From Desulfobacula sp. (GTDB lineage Bacteria; Desulfobacterota; Desulfobacteria; Desulfobacterales; Desulfobacteraceae), in the NCBI RefSeq assembly GCF_030145145.1, contig NZ_JAQYWD010000005.1:112280-176279 (forward strand): a DNA stretch of 64,000 nucleotides, in the 5' to 3' direction. This document shows positions 35,280-45,591 of this stretch, piece by piece. The stretch's first letter is position 1; each line of letters opens with the position of its first letter. The position numbers and the translations under genes were made by a program. Below the pieces are notes generated by a model that searched no databases, was not told the DNA's origin, and was given only the letters and a program-made list of their open reading frames with translations.

Positions 35280-37079
35280 ATGATGGATATTGTTTTAACA
35301 GTGTTATGGTTTTCCGGGTTTGTTTATGCCGGCAACCGCTGGTTGAAGATTGATTTTTCATATGCCCCGATTTTTTCTGTGTCCTTTGTCGGAATTCTGC
35401 TGTTTGTTTTTGCGGTATCAAATTACCTTAAACCCGCCGCCGGGTTTCTGTGCTCTGCTGGATTCATTTTGTCTGCTATCGGTGGTATTGATGCCTGGCG
35501 AAATCGGAGAACCCAGCACTTCCCTGTGCCTGTTCCGCTTTTTATGGTACTTGTCTTATTGATTATCCTTTCATTCCTGGTCCCCCTGGGGATGAAATTT
35601 ACCGTGATTGATGATTATGTCTATTGGGGGATTATCGGTAAATATTTATATTTGCATCATCACCTGCCCGATGCGAACACGGCCATCATTGAAAGACATC
35701 TGGCCTATACACCGGGAACGTCTCTGTTTCATTATTTTTTTTATACACTGACCGGCAGATATAGCCCGGCGATTTCTTATTTTGCTCAAAATATCCTGCT
35801 GATCAGTGCTTTTTTTGTTGTTTTAAAAAAAGATGATTTTAAAAGAACCCTTATCTTTTTGTGCCTGTTGGTCATTTTATTAACGCTTTTTTCAGGCAGT
35901 ATTTTTACCAAATTACAAGTGGATTATCTTCTTTCCATATATTCCTTTGCCGTGCTGTGGATCTATTTTCGAGAACCGCCAACGCTCCTGACTGTGTTCA
36001 CAATTTCCTTGCCTGCCTGCTTTCTTTTTTTAATCAAGGAAATCGGGATTGCGCTTTGTCTGCTTCTTTTGATGATCATCCTTTTTGATCTTTTTTTTCA
36101 CAGGGATCTTGATGGGAAAGTCAAATTCAAATCCATTGTCGTTGTTATCTTGACCGGGGGAATTGTTTACCTGTTGAAACAGACGTGGACAGACCACTGT
36201 CAGATGATGGAATTTTTGAAATTTAATACGGGTGTAAATATGGACAGTATCTGGCAGGCGGTTCAATTTTTTTCCGATGGGACTGTTCAAAAGGGGGTTT
36301 GGCTGTTTGTTAAGGGTATTTTTATTGGCCCGGCAGACAGGCTGAATTTACCCTATGTTTTCTGGTATCTGGCGGTTGTTTTTTTCTGGATCAAGATTTT
36401 AAGTAAGCAGACAACCGATAATAAAACGCGGTATGCACGATGCCTTAAAATATTAGGGGCTTCATTTGCAGTATACCTTATCCTGATGTATTTTTTGCAG
36501 GTTATTGTTTTCAAGGTTGGTGAAAATTATGACCATACCATAGGCTTGACACGATATCTGAATATTTTCTTCTGCCAGGTGGTCTGTTTTACGCTTCTTT
36601 TGTATGGGGATCAATATCTTCAACACATTGTTTCAAATAAGCGGGTGGTTTTTTTTATCACGGGTGTCATTTTGATGATAGGGCTTTCCAGAATCGAAAC
36701 CGAGCTGCACCGGGACAGCCATTACAATGAGGCGGAACAGGTGGCAAAAAAGATTGAAAAAAATATCGATAAGGGAAAAGAAAATTTGATTGGTATTGTC
36801 CCCGGGACCAATGATCATCACCTCGGGATAAAATTGTTGTATCACCTTCTGCCCAACAGGGTAAATCATGACGGTTTTCCCGTACAAGACAAAGACGTAT
36901 TTTTATCAAGTCTTCAGCAATATGATTTTGTGCTGTTCAACGAGCCAGGTGATCGGATCGAGGAGTGGATACATCCTTTTGTTGAAACCCCCTTTGACAA
37001 TACAGGGTTTTTTAAGATAATACTGGGAGGAACGGATAACGTGAAAGACAAAATCATAAAATTGGAAAAAGTATTTTAA
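35280..37079 (+). CDS. Multi-spanning membrane protein, probable GT-C glycosyltransferase
   Basis: 599 aa with about 11-12 predicted helices over residues 1-480 and a soluble C-terminal domain of about 115 residues. The first large loop has VIDDYVYWGIIGKYLY, an acidic pair after an early helix as in GT-C enzymes that use polyprenyl-phosphate sugars. The soluble tail resembles the periplasmic part of such enzymes. With the next gene (a polyprenyl-phosphate sugar synthase with a GtrA domain) it could modify LPS on the periplasmic side. Family not certain. Confidence 0.78.
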   Translation: MMDIVLTVLWFSGFVYAGNRWLKIDFSYAPIFSVSFVGILLFVFAVSNYLKPAAGFLCSAGFILSAIGGIDAWRNRRTQHFPVPVPLFMVLVLLIILSFLVPLGMKFTVIDDYVYWGIIGKYLYLHHHLPDANTAIIERHLAYTPGTSLFHYFFYTLTGRYSPAISYFAQNILLISAFFVVLKKDDFKRTLIFLCLLVILLTLFSGSIFTKLQVDYLLSIYSFAVLWIYFREPPTLLTVFTISLPACFLFLIKEIGIALCLLLLMIILFDLFFHRDLDGKVKFKSIVVVILTGGIVYLLKQTWTDHCQMMEFLKFNTGVNMDSIWQAVQFFSDGTVQKGVWLFVKGIFIGPADRLNLPYVFWYLAVVFFWIKILSKQTTDNKTRYARCLKILGASFAVYLILMYFLQVIVFKVGENYDHTIGLTRYLNIFFCQVVCFTLLLYGDQYLQHIVSNKRVVFFITGVILMIGLSRIETELHRDSHYNEAEQVAKKIEKNIDKGKENLIGIVPGTNDHHLGIKLLYHLLPNRVNHDGFPVQDKDVFLSSLQQYDFVLFNEPGDRIEEWIHPFVETPFDNTGFFKIILGGTDNVKDKIIKLEKVF

Positions 37080-37090
37080 ATTGAGTAAAT

Positions 37091-38176
37091 ATGAAAATGA
37101 GCCCGGTTGTTTTAATTCCTGCATACAAACCCGATAAAAAGACATTGTCCGGTATCGTGGCGCAGATCGCCGATTTTGATGTGGCAAAGATCATCATTGT
37201 AGACGATGGCAGCGGCCCGGATTTTCAATCGGTTTTTGACCATGTAACAACCCTCCCCAAGACCCATGTGTTATCCCATCCAACCAATCAGGGAAAAGGG
37301 GCGGCGTTACGGACGGGTTTCCGACATATCCTGGAATCCACTCCCAGCTTCAGTAGTGTCATTACGGTGGATGCTGATGGACAGCATTTGCCCGAAGATG
37401 TGGATCACCTCATCCGGACAATCAAACAATATCCTGATTCACTGGTTTTGGGGGTCAGGGATTTTAAAGGCCAGGTTCCCCTGAGAAGTTTTCTGGGAAA
37501 TAAGGCAACATATCTGATGTTCCGGGGGCTTGTGGGGCAGAAAATATCCGACACACAAACAGGGCTTCGGGGGATTCCCCATGCCATGCTGGAAGATATC
37601 CTTTTATTAAAATCCGGCCGGTATGCCTATGAACTTGAAATGCTGCTGGCGTTCGTTCAAAAGAGAGTTCCCATCAAGGAGGTCACGATCACCACCGTGT
37701 ATGAAGATAACAATGCTGTTTCCAGTTTCCGACCAATGGCCGATTCTTTTCTGGTTTATAAAACCTTATTTTCATGGTGGATTGCCTTCCGGTTCAAACA
37801 AGTGCTCAAGTATTCTTTATCCAGTATATGTTCCACCGTTGCAGATTTTGCTACGTATATTCTTTTAATCAACATGTCATGCGGGTTTGTCACCGCATCC
37901 ATTCTGGCCAGGATTTTATCGGTCATTATTCATTTTTCAGCCAACAAGTATTTTACCTTTTCATATAAAGATGCTCCCCATCTGTTGGAGATCGGCAAAT
38001 ACCTTCTGGTTGTTGCCTTTAACCTTTTTTCATCCATTTTTTTGATTTATATTTTTATTACGTACCTATCGGCCGGAGAGGTGATTGCAAAAGTTATGGC
38101 ACAATTAATTCTGTTTTTTGCAACCTATGTCCTTTTAAACGGATTTGTGTTTTTAAAACAAAAAAAACATCTTTAA
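37091..38176 (+). CDS. Polyprenyl-phosphate glycosyltransferase fused to GtrA domain
   Basis: 361 aa fusion. Residues 1-225: DPM1-like GT2 (VVLIPAYKPDKKTLSGIV, IIIVDDGSGPDF, VDADGQHLPED with the DXD). Residues 240-360: four helices of a GtrA-like domain (FKQVLKYSLSSICSTVADFATYI, and FSANKYFTF). Such proteins load a sugar on undecaprenyl phosphate and help flip it. The neighbouring GT-C-like protein is the likely user. Its 3' end overlaps the convergent glycosyltransferase by 4 bases. Confidence 0.91.
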   Translation: MKMSPVVLIPAYKPDKKTLSGIVAQIADFDVAKIIIVDDGSGPDFQSVFDHVTTLPKTHVLSHPTNQGKGAALRTGFRHILESTPSFSSVITVDADGQHLPEDVDHLIRTIKQYPDSLVLGVRDFKGQVPLRSFLGNKATYLMFRGLVGQKISDTQTGLRGIPHAMLEDILLLKSGRYAYELEMLLAFVQKRVPIKEVTITTVYEDNNAVSSFRPMADSFLVYKTLFSWWIAFRFKQVLKYSLSSICSTVADFATYILLINMSCGFVTASILARILSVIIHFSANKYFTFSYKDAPHLLEIGKYLLVVAFNLFSSIFLIYIFITYLSAGEVIAKVMAQLILFFATYVLLNGFVFLKQKKHL

Positions 38177-39330
38177 AACGGCTGGCGGTCCAGTTTGATC
38201 TGGTGCAGCCGATAGATCCGGATGATATTTCGACCCATCACATCAATGGTATGGTTCTTTTTGACATGGTCCCGGGCAGTTTTAACACGGTTTTGGGTGG
38301 CATCCGGATCCGATAATGTCTGTACGATTTTATCGGCCAGATCGGATGGATCTGATGTGTCGAACAATAATCCGGTTTTTCCCGGGTCAATGATATCCAC
38401 AATACCGCCGCTTTTAGAGCCGATAACCGGGCAGTCACTTATCATGGCTTCCAGAAGCGACTGGGGGACCCCTTCAAAGGGGACACCATTAATGTCTATG
38501 GATGGCAGGACCTTGCAGTCAAAGGCCCGGTAATAGGGCCAGGGATCTTCTTTAAATCCTGTGAAATGGAGATGGTCATTGATGTGAAGGGTCGTTGCCA
38601 ATGCTTTGAGCGAATTTATGTATGTGTCTGACCCTTCCCCCACCAGGGCAATATGATAGCCCGAAAGTCTGGGGCCTGCCTTTTTAAAGGCCTCAAGGAT
38701 GGTCGCAATGCCCTTGTCCTGGGACACCCTTCCCACAAAGCCGATGAAGCGTGTCCCGGGGTCAAGGCCAAGTTCCCGGGCCAGCATTTTTCTTGCCGTG
38801 TCTTTTTCCCACAGCTGATCCGGCTCAACAATACCGCTGGGCATGGAAAAAATTTGCATGTCTTTGAGTTTAAAGACTTTTTGGAGGTGTCTGGTGGTAT
38901 AATCGGCTGTTGTAAAAATATAATGGCAAAATTTTTTATAAACCATTCGATTATACCAGGAATTTCTCACGTGGGCACTGATATGCCGGGAAAGAATCCT
39001 CAAGGGGATCCTGGCTTTTCTGGCGGCAAGGAGCGCTAACTTGGCATCGCTGTTCCCATGGCTATTAATGATATCAGGGGTTTCATTGTAAAAAATAGTT
39101 TTTAACAACTTATAATCCTTTATCAGTGAAAGTCGTTTGAATTCGATGCCATAAACCTTAAATCCATGCGCTTTTGCCTTTAAAAACAAGGGGGTATCCC
39201 TGGGTGCGGCAATGATAACCGTGTGTCCTTTTCGTTCCATCCAGACCGATTCATTGAAAATACGTTTTTCCAGGCCCCCCCATTGGGTATGGCATGTTGT
39301 ATGGATGATTTTAAAATGGGAAATCATCAT
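38173..39330 (-). CDS. Glycosyltransferase family 4
   Basis: 385 aa. GT-B fold: IHTTCHTQWGGLEKRIFNES in the acceptor domain; FIGFVGRVSQDKGIATILEAF and PSIDINGVPFEGVPQSLLEAM (the E-x7-E nucleotide-sugar motif). It starts 7 bp after kdsB and is the last gene of the kdnA-kdnB-kdsB operon. Probably a core-oligosaccharide transferase; the sugar cannot be specified. Confidence 0.92.
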   Translation of the reverse strand: MMISHFKIIHTTCHTQWGGLEKRIFNESVWMERKGHTVIIAAPRDTPLFLKAKAHGFKVYGIEFKRLSLIKDYKLLKTIFYNETPDIINSHGNSDAKLALLAARKARIPLRILSRHISAHVRNSWYNRMVYKKFCHYIFTTADYTTRHLQKVFKLKDMQIFSMPSGIVEPDQLWEKDTARKMLARELGLDPGTRFIGFVGRVSQDKGIATILEAFKKAGPRLSGYHIALVGEGSDTYINSLKALATTLHINDHLHFTGFKEDPWPYYRAFDCKVLPSIDINGVPFEGVPQSLLEAMISDCPVIGSKSGGIVDIIDPGKTGLLFDTSDPSDLADKIVQTLSDPDATQNRVKTARDHVKKNHTIDVMGRNIIRIYRLHQIKLDRQPF

Positions 39331-39337
39331 ATGGACA

Positions 39338-40066
39338 TCATTTCAGCTTTGCTTCGATCCGCTGGATATCTTCGGGCAGGTCAATTTCCGGAGAGTCATA
39401 GGGGGTGATCACCACCTTGATCCGGTAACCAAACTCCAGCACCCTTAATTGTTCGAGTTTTTCGACCTGCTCACAAGGACCGGTGGGAAGCGCCACCAGC
39501 TTGTCCAGGAAACTTTTTTTGTAGGCATAAAAGCCCAGGTGCTTGTAGAAATTGGCGGTTGTCTCCCTGTCCCTGGGGTAAGGGATCTGGGCCCTGGAAA
39601 AATAAAGGGCAAACCCGTGATAGTCAAAGGTGACTTTTACATCTTTCGGGTCTGTGATTTCCCTTTTGTCTGTGATCTTGAATGCCAGCGTGGACATAAC
39701 AATCCCTGGGTCATCTGCAAAAGGGGATATCAATTCATCAATGGTTAACGGGTTAAATATGGGCTGGTCTCCCTGGATATTGACAATGATGTCATCCGGT
39801 CCAAGATTCAGCATATCTGCTGTCTGGGCCACCCTGTCGGTTCCGGATCGGCAGTCGTCCGAGGTCATCACGGCGTGACCGCCAAATGCCTCCACCGCAT
39901 TGAAAATTCGTTCATCATCGGTTGCCACAACGGTTTTCGTGACAACCAGAGATTTTTTCGTCTGTTCATACACCCGTTGTATCATGGATTTGCCGGCAAC
40001 AAGCGCCAAAGGCTTTCCTTCAAAACGACTTGAATGGTATCTGGAGGGTATAACCGCAATCGTCAT
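39338..40066 (-). CDS. kdsB: CMP-Kdo (or CMP-8-amino-Kdo) synthetase
   Basis: 242 aa. VIPSRYHSSRFEGKPLALV, ATDDERI, DDCRSGTDRVAQ and INIQGDQP-type NIQGDQPIFNP are the KdsB signature. It couples the octulosonate to CMP, providing the WaaA donor. Gene order kdnA-kdnB-kdsB copies the Shewanella cluster in which KdsB prefers 8-amino-Kdo, so this enzyme may share that preference (inference). Confidence 0.95.
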   Translation of the reverse strand: MTIAVIPSRYHSSRFEGKPLALVAGKSMIQRVYEQTKKSLVVTKTVVATDDERIFNAVEAFGGHAVMTSDDCRSGTDRVAQTADMLNLGPDDIIVNIQGDQPIFNPLTIDELISPFADDPGIVMSTLAFKITDKREITDPKDVKVTFDYHGFALYFSRAQIPYPRDRETTANFYKHLGFYAYKKSFLDKLVALPTGPCEQVEKLEQLRVLEFGYRIKVVITPYDSPEIDLPEDIQRIEAKLK

Positions 40067-40076
40067 GGTGTCTCTT

Positions 40077-41147
<1,071 letters not shown>

Positions 41148-42335
41148 TTATCCTTTGATAGATTTTCGGATGGCCTGAATTCTGTCATCAATATCGTTGT
41201 TTGACCATGAGAGCATGATCTGCAGGGACAGGGTTCGTTTCATGATGGTGTCAGACGCTTCAAGCACCATATTTTGATAATCCGGCAGATTGTCTGCCAG
41301 TTCAACACACAGTTTTGCTGCGCGTTTCATCTCTTTTAAGTGATGCCATTTTTTATAATAATGCCAGTTGTTGTCATACCAGTAAGCACAGCCCACACCG
41401 TTTTCAGAAAGGTCTTTGGCGACCTGTCTTGTCCGTTCTTCCGTTGGCATAAAAAAGCTTAAAAACGTGGCTGAATCTCCCTTTGCATCCGGTATATACC
41501 TGAAACTGACACCCGACAGGTTTGCCATGGCATCTTTAATGGCCCGTTTGTTTTTTCTCTGGGTATCCAGGATCTGGTCCAGTTTGTTCAACTGGGCAAG
41601 TCCCACGGCAGCGTTCAGTTCACTGATCCGGTAATTGGTTCCGATAATGGGATGGTCATCTGCTCCGCGGTCAGGGCCGCCCAGGTGATCGTGTCCATGG
41701 TCTCCATACTGGTCTGCGGTTTCATACACGGCTTTGCTGTCCGTGATAATGCCGCCGCCTTCACCACAGGTAACGGTTTTTACGGCATCAAAGGAAAAGC
41801 ATCCGGCCAGCCCGAAGGTTCCAAGGGCTTTTCCCTGATAGGTGGCTCCCAGGGACTGACAGGCATCTTCCAACAGAATCAATCCTTTTTTTTCGCACAC
41901 GGCTTTGATTTCATCAATTCTTGCCATGGATCCACACATGTGAACGGGAATGACTGCTTTGGTTCTTGACGTGATCACATCAGAAAGCTTGTCAGGATCA
42001 AGGCAGAGGGTCTCATCAATTTCTCCAAAAACAGGAACGGCACCGGCATTGATAATGGCTTCAAATGTGGCCACAAACGTAAAGGGCGGCACAATAATTT
42101 CATCCCCGGCACCGATACCGCAGGCAGCCATGGCAATGCCAAGGGCCGCAGTTCCGCTGGAACACAGGTGGCTGTATCTGGCATTGGTAATCCGGGCCAG
42201 TTTTTTTTCAAACTCAAGGGCTTTGAAATGTCCGTTTCTGGTCCCTTCAAAGCCATATCTAAAAAGAACCCCGGTTTCAAGAACATCTGTTACTTGTTTT
42301 CTTTCCGCATCACCAAATATTTCAAACCCCGGCAT
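41148..42335 (-). CDS. kdnA: 8-amino-3,8-dideoxy-Kdo aminotransferase-like (KdnA), DegT family
   Basis: 395 aa PLP enzyme. It begins MPGFEIFGDAERKQV and carries SSGTAALGIAMAACGIGAGD, VPPFTFVA, GEIDETLCLDP, HMCGSMARIDEIKAVC and the PLP-Lys in FDAVKTVTCGEGGG. These match KdnA of Shewanella as I remember it nearly block for block, more specifically than generic DegT sugar aminotransferases. KdnA uses glutamate to aminate the C8 aldehyde made by KdnB. First gene of the minus-strand operon, with the ribosome site AAGGAGG. Diverges from the TAXI protein across a 278-bp gap. Confidence 0.88.
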   Translation of the reverse strand: MPGFEIFGDAERKQVTDVLETGVLFRYGFEGTRNGHFKALEFEKKLARITNARYSHLCSSGTAALGIAMAACGIGAGDEIIVPPFTFVATFEAIINAGAVPVFGEIDETLCLDPDKLSDVITSRTKAVIPVHMCGSMARIDEIKAVCEKKGLILLEDACQSLGATYQGKALGTFGLAGCFSFDAVKTVTCGEGGGIITDSKAVYETADQYGDHGHDHLGGPDRGADDHPIIGTNYRISELNAAVGLAQLNKLDQILDTQRKNKRAIKDAMANLSGVSFRYIPDAKGDSATFLSFFMPTEERTRQVAKDLSENGVGCAYWYDNNWHYYKKWHHLKEMKRAAKLCVELADNLPDYQNMVLEASDTIMKRTLSLQIMLSWSNNDIDDRIQAIRKSIKG

Positions 42336-42613
42336 GATGTCCTCCTTATATCGCTAATGGGTATTTTTTTTTAGTCATGGATACGTATCACAATAGATCA
42401 TCAAGTTTCAAGGTTTGTCCCAATAAAGTGTGTTTTTTCATGCTTTTCTTGACAAAAAGAAAGGTTCTATTTTATTGTTCATGACAGCTGATCTGTTTCA
42501 AGATTATAGTCTTGCCTAATTGATAGATTTTCACGTCATTATAACATGAGGTACTCATAGGGTGTATCCATATTTTGAGCCAATAAAGGACATCAAATCA
42601 GGGAGGAATGAAT

Positions 42614-43582
42614 ATGAAAAAAAGGATATTGTTTGTCATCTTTTTTTGGGTGGTCATGTCGGGTGTTTCGTCTGCTGTTAACCTGGGTATGGTGACCGGT
42701 GGCAGTAAAGGGACCTATTTTCAGTTTGGATTAAATATGATGGAAATGGCAAAACAATATGGGTTTGATCTCCATGTTGCCACCTCCAGGGGGTCTGTGG
42801 AAAATGTGTATGCGGTTTATAAACGCCCCAGAACACAGATGGGCATCGTCCAGTCCGACGTCCTGGCATTTGTCCTGAAAGTTGAGACCAATGATGTCCT
42901 CAAACAGATTGCCCGTAAAATAAAAATGGTTTTCCCCTTGTATAATGAAGAAATTCATCTCTTGGGGAAACAGGCGATACGATCTTTTGATGCGCTGGAG
43001 GGGAAAACAGTGGCCATTGGAAAAGAGGGCAGTGGCACATACCTTACATCCCGGCTTTTATTTGAAGTGTCCGGCATAAAACCCAAATCACTCCTGCCCA
43101 TTGGCACGGAAACGGCCCTGTCCCAGCTGAAGCAGGGCCGTATTGATGCCATGTTTTATGTTGCCGGGCTTCCGGTCAAATTATTTTCAGAGAATGTGTC
43201 CGGCAATGAAGGGCTTCATCTTGTCCCCATCACCAATAAAAGCATCACCGATTTTTATCCCATGGCCCAGATTCCTGCCAACACCTATCCCTGGCAGCCA
43301 GAAACGGTTCACACGGCTGCGGTGAAAGCCGTTCTCATCTCTTTTGATTTCAGACGAAATAATTGCGATAATGTGGGATTATTCGCAAAGAAAGTTTACG
43401 ATAACCTGGACTGGTTAAAACAGAACGGCCACCCAAAATGGAAAAGTGTGGATCTTGATTATCCCCTCAAGGGGTGGGAGCAGTATGATTGTGTCAAAAA
43501 ATACCGCCATGTTTATCCGGTTGAAACAGATAAACCCATGGAAAAAAATCCATTGCTTGATGCCATCAAGGAGATCTTATAA
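42614..43582 (+). CDS. TAXI-family periplasmic solute-binding protein (no TRAP permease nearby)
   Basis: 322 aa from ATG 42614, seven bases after GGAGG (ATG 42608 is too close to that site). Signal peptide of about 22 residues. TAXI-family marks: LGMVTGGSKGTYFQFG at the mature N-terminus, TSRGSVENV, GIVQSDVL and VAIGKEGSGTYLTSRLL. It should bind a small organic acid, as glutamate or 2-oxoglutarate are bound by relatives. No DctQM-type permease is in the region, so it may serve a distant transporter or act as a sensor. Confidence 0.88.
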   Translation: MKKRILFVIFFWVVMSGVSSAVNLGMVTGGSKGTYFQFGLNMMEMAKQYGFDLHVATSRGSVENVYAVYKRPRTQMGIVQSDVLAFVLKVETNDVLKQIARKIKMVFPLYNEEIHLLGKQAIRSFDALEGKTVAIGKEGSGTYLTSRLLFEVSGIKPKSLLPIGTETALSQLKQGRIDAMFYVAGLPVKLFSENVSGNEGLHLVPITNKSITDFYPMAQIPANTYPWQPETVHTAAVKAVLISFDFRRNNCDNVGLFAKKVYDNLDWLKQNGHPKWKSVDLDYPLKGWEQYDCVKKYRHVYPVETDKPMEKNPLLDAIKEIL

Positions 43583-43624
43583 TTGAGACCTTCAAGGGTG
43601 ATAAAGGGAAAATGGAGTTGGTAG

Positions 43625-44824
43625 ATGTATTGTCGATATTTTAACCTTGAAAAAAAACCGTTTCAAATTAGCTCCGATAATAAATTTTTATGGCTGGGGA
43701 AGACACATGCGGCTGCCTTGAAATTGTTGAAAAAGGGATTGGCACAAAACAAGAGCCTGTTGGTATTGACCGGTGATATCGGCACAGGAAAGACAACGCT
43801 TATCAATGAAATTATCCATACCCTGGATCCCGGAACGATGTGGGTTAAAATTGTCGATCCCTGTTTTGAAATGGAAGACCTGTTCAGGGTGATTGCCCAG
43901 GCATTTGGATTTGAAGCTCAGTATGACCGGGGAAAAAATTTTTCTTTGGAATTTTTTTCTTTTTTAAACGCAGCCGGTGATGAAGATAAAAAAATTCGGG
44001 TCATTGTGGATGAAGCCCAGAGAATGCCGGAGTGGTTTTTAAAGGAGGTCATTTCCTGGTCTGGGTTTCGTTTTAACAGGGTCCTGACGGTTATTCTTGC
44101 CGGGCACCTGGAGTTTGAACACCTGTTGAGAACACATCTGGGACAGGCATGGAAGGATCATGTAAATCTCCATGCCTGTCTTGAGCCGTTGAATAAAGAA
44201 GAGACCAAAATATATATCAATAAACGTCTTGAACTGGCGGGTACAAATAGAAAAATTTTTTTATCGTCTGCTTTACATGAAGCTTACACGTATTCAAAGG
44301 GTATTCCCCGGCTGATAAACATATCCTGTGATCAAGCACTCATCGCAGCGTTTGCCAAGGGGGTGAAAACGGTTGATGCTTCCACCTTCAGAAAAGCGAC
44401 AGGTCAACTATACCGCCCCGTTGCACCGCCTGAAAATAAAGAACACAATGAAGAAGAACTGCCAAAAGAAGATCACCTGATTCATGACCGGCAGCGGATC
44501 TTTAAAATAAAGATAGCATGGACAGCATTGGCGGCCTGCCTTTGCCTGTTTATTGGAGACCTTTTATTTACAGGATATACCCCCTCTACCATAAAATATG
44601 TGACATTCACTCCCCCGGAGATCGGTCTGGGGTATACACCTGCTGAAACACAAAAATCGACAACCCTGAGTCAAACAAAAGAAGATACCATGACGGAACC
44701 AACCGAATTTTCTCCTGGCAAAGACACTGAGGTGCCTCCTGATTCTTTTAAGGCGCCTGAACCCGATGCTGTCATTGACTGGCTCATTGAAAAAAGAAAG
44801 CTTAAACAAAAGGGATTTCAGTGA
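43625..44824 (+). CDS. ExeA/GspA-like AAA ATPase with membrane anchor
   Basis: 399 aa. N-terminus MYCRYFNLEKKPFQISSD is the ExeA opening; Walker A GDIGTGKTTL, Walker B RVIVDEAQRM, sensor region VILAGHLEF. A single transmembrane helix (about 297-318) separates the cytoplasmic ATPase from a proline/threonine-rich periplasmic tail that lacks an obvious peptidoglycan-binding domain. Related proteins assist assembly of secretin complexes or polysaccharide export. Starts 42 bp after the TAXI gene. Confidence 0.88.
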   Translation: MYCRYFNLEKKPFQISSDNKFLWLGKTHAAALKLLKKGLAQNKSLLVLTGDIGTGKTTLINEIIHTLDPGTMWVKIVDPCFEMEDLFRVIAQAFGFEAQYDRGKNFSLEFFSFLNAAGDEDKKIRVIVDEAQRMPEWFLKEVISWSGFRFNRVLTVILAGHLEFEHLLRTHLGQAWKDHVNLHACLEPLNKEETKIYINKRLELAGTNRKIFLSSALHEAYTYSKGIPRLINISCDQALIAAFAKGVKTVDASTFRKATGQLYRPVAPPENKEHNEEELPKEDHLIHDRQRIFKIKIAWTALAACLCLFIGDLLFTGYTPSTIKYVTFTPPEIGLGYTPAETQKSTTLSQTKEDTMTEPTEFSPGKDTEVPPDSFKAPEPDAVIDWLIEKRKLKQKGFQ

Positions 44825-44878
44825 TAGGGTGACCCTGAAAGAACGGAAAACTTTAAATCAGAACTAGGATATTGGATA

Positions 44879-45421
44879 ATGACGGATAAAGATCGAGAGA
44901 AATGGGACTCAAAATATTTAAAGAACTTAGGGGGTGATGATCCCTCCTTGATCCTAAAAGATTTTTTTTTCCTGGCATCCCCTGGAAAGGCCCTGGATAT
45001 TGCCTGTGGAAACGGTAGAAACAGTTTGTTCCTGGCCCAGAAAGGATTTCACGTGGATGCGGTGGATATATCAACGGTTGCCCTGAATCACCTGGCCGGC
45101 AGAAATCAAAGGATAACGGCCATCTGCCAGGATATGGATACCTGGAACATTCCAAAGAATCGCTATGAAATTGTGGTCAATGTTCGGTTTCTGGACCGGC
45201 GACTGTTTCCCATGATCCAGGATGGACTTAAACCGGGCGGTGTTCTAATCTTTGAATCTTTTACAGGGGGAAAAAACCAAGACTATTGTCTGAAAAAAAA
45301 TGAATTGCTCCATGCTTTCCTGTCCTTCCATATTGTCTATTATGAAGAAAAAAATGCCCCCCATTCTGATAAATTTGATCAAACCATCTGCCTTGTGGCC
45401 ATTAAAAAAACACAAGCCTGA
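44879..45421 (+). CDS. Class I SAM-dependent methyltransferase
   Basis: 180 aa. Motif I KALDIACGNGRNSLFLA, then VDAVDISTVAL (motif II acidic) and LKPGGVLIFESFTGG; length and order fit TehB-like small methyltransferases. Soluble. The substrate is unknown; TehB relatives methylate tellurite or thiopurines, others act on small molecules. Confidence 0.88.
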   Translation: MTDKDREKWDSKYLKNLGGDDPSLILKDFFFLASPGKALDIACGNGRNSLFLAQKGFHVDAVDISTVALNHLAGRNQRITAICQDMDTWNIPKNRYEIVVNVRFLDRRLFPMIQDGLKPGGVLIFESFTGGKNQDYCLKKNELLHAFLSFHIVYYEEKNAPHSDKFDQTICLVAIKKTQA

Positions 45422-45591
45422 CCCCATTCCCCAGGGACTATTGAGTGCCATAATGAGAATTGCTGATTGCCCGGCAAATAAATTGACTTTAAGTGTTCAC
45501 GTGCTAATATGTGGGATTGAGTTGCCCAGGATAACAGGCATAAGTTGAACCGTAACCGACAAAAAAAACGATGCAGGTATAGAGAATTCCC

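Noticed and set aside
41950..42357. 135-codon plus-strand ORF opposite kdnA
   Set aside because: Low-complexity shadow of a well-supported PLP enzyme.
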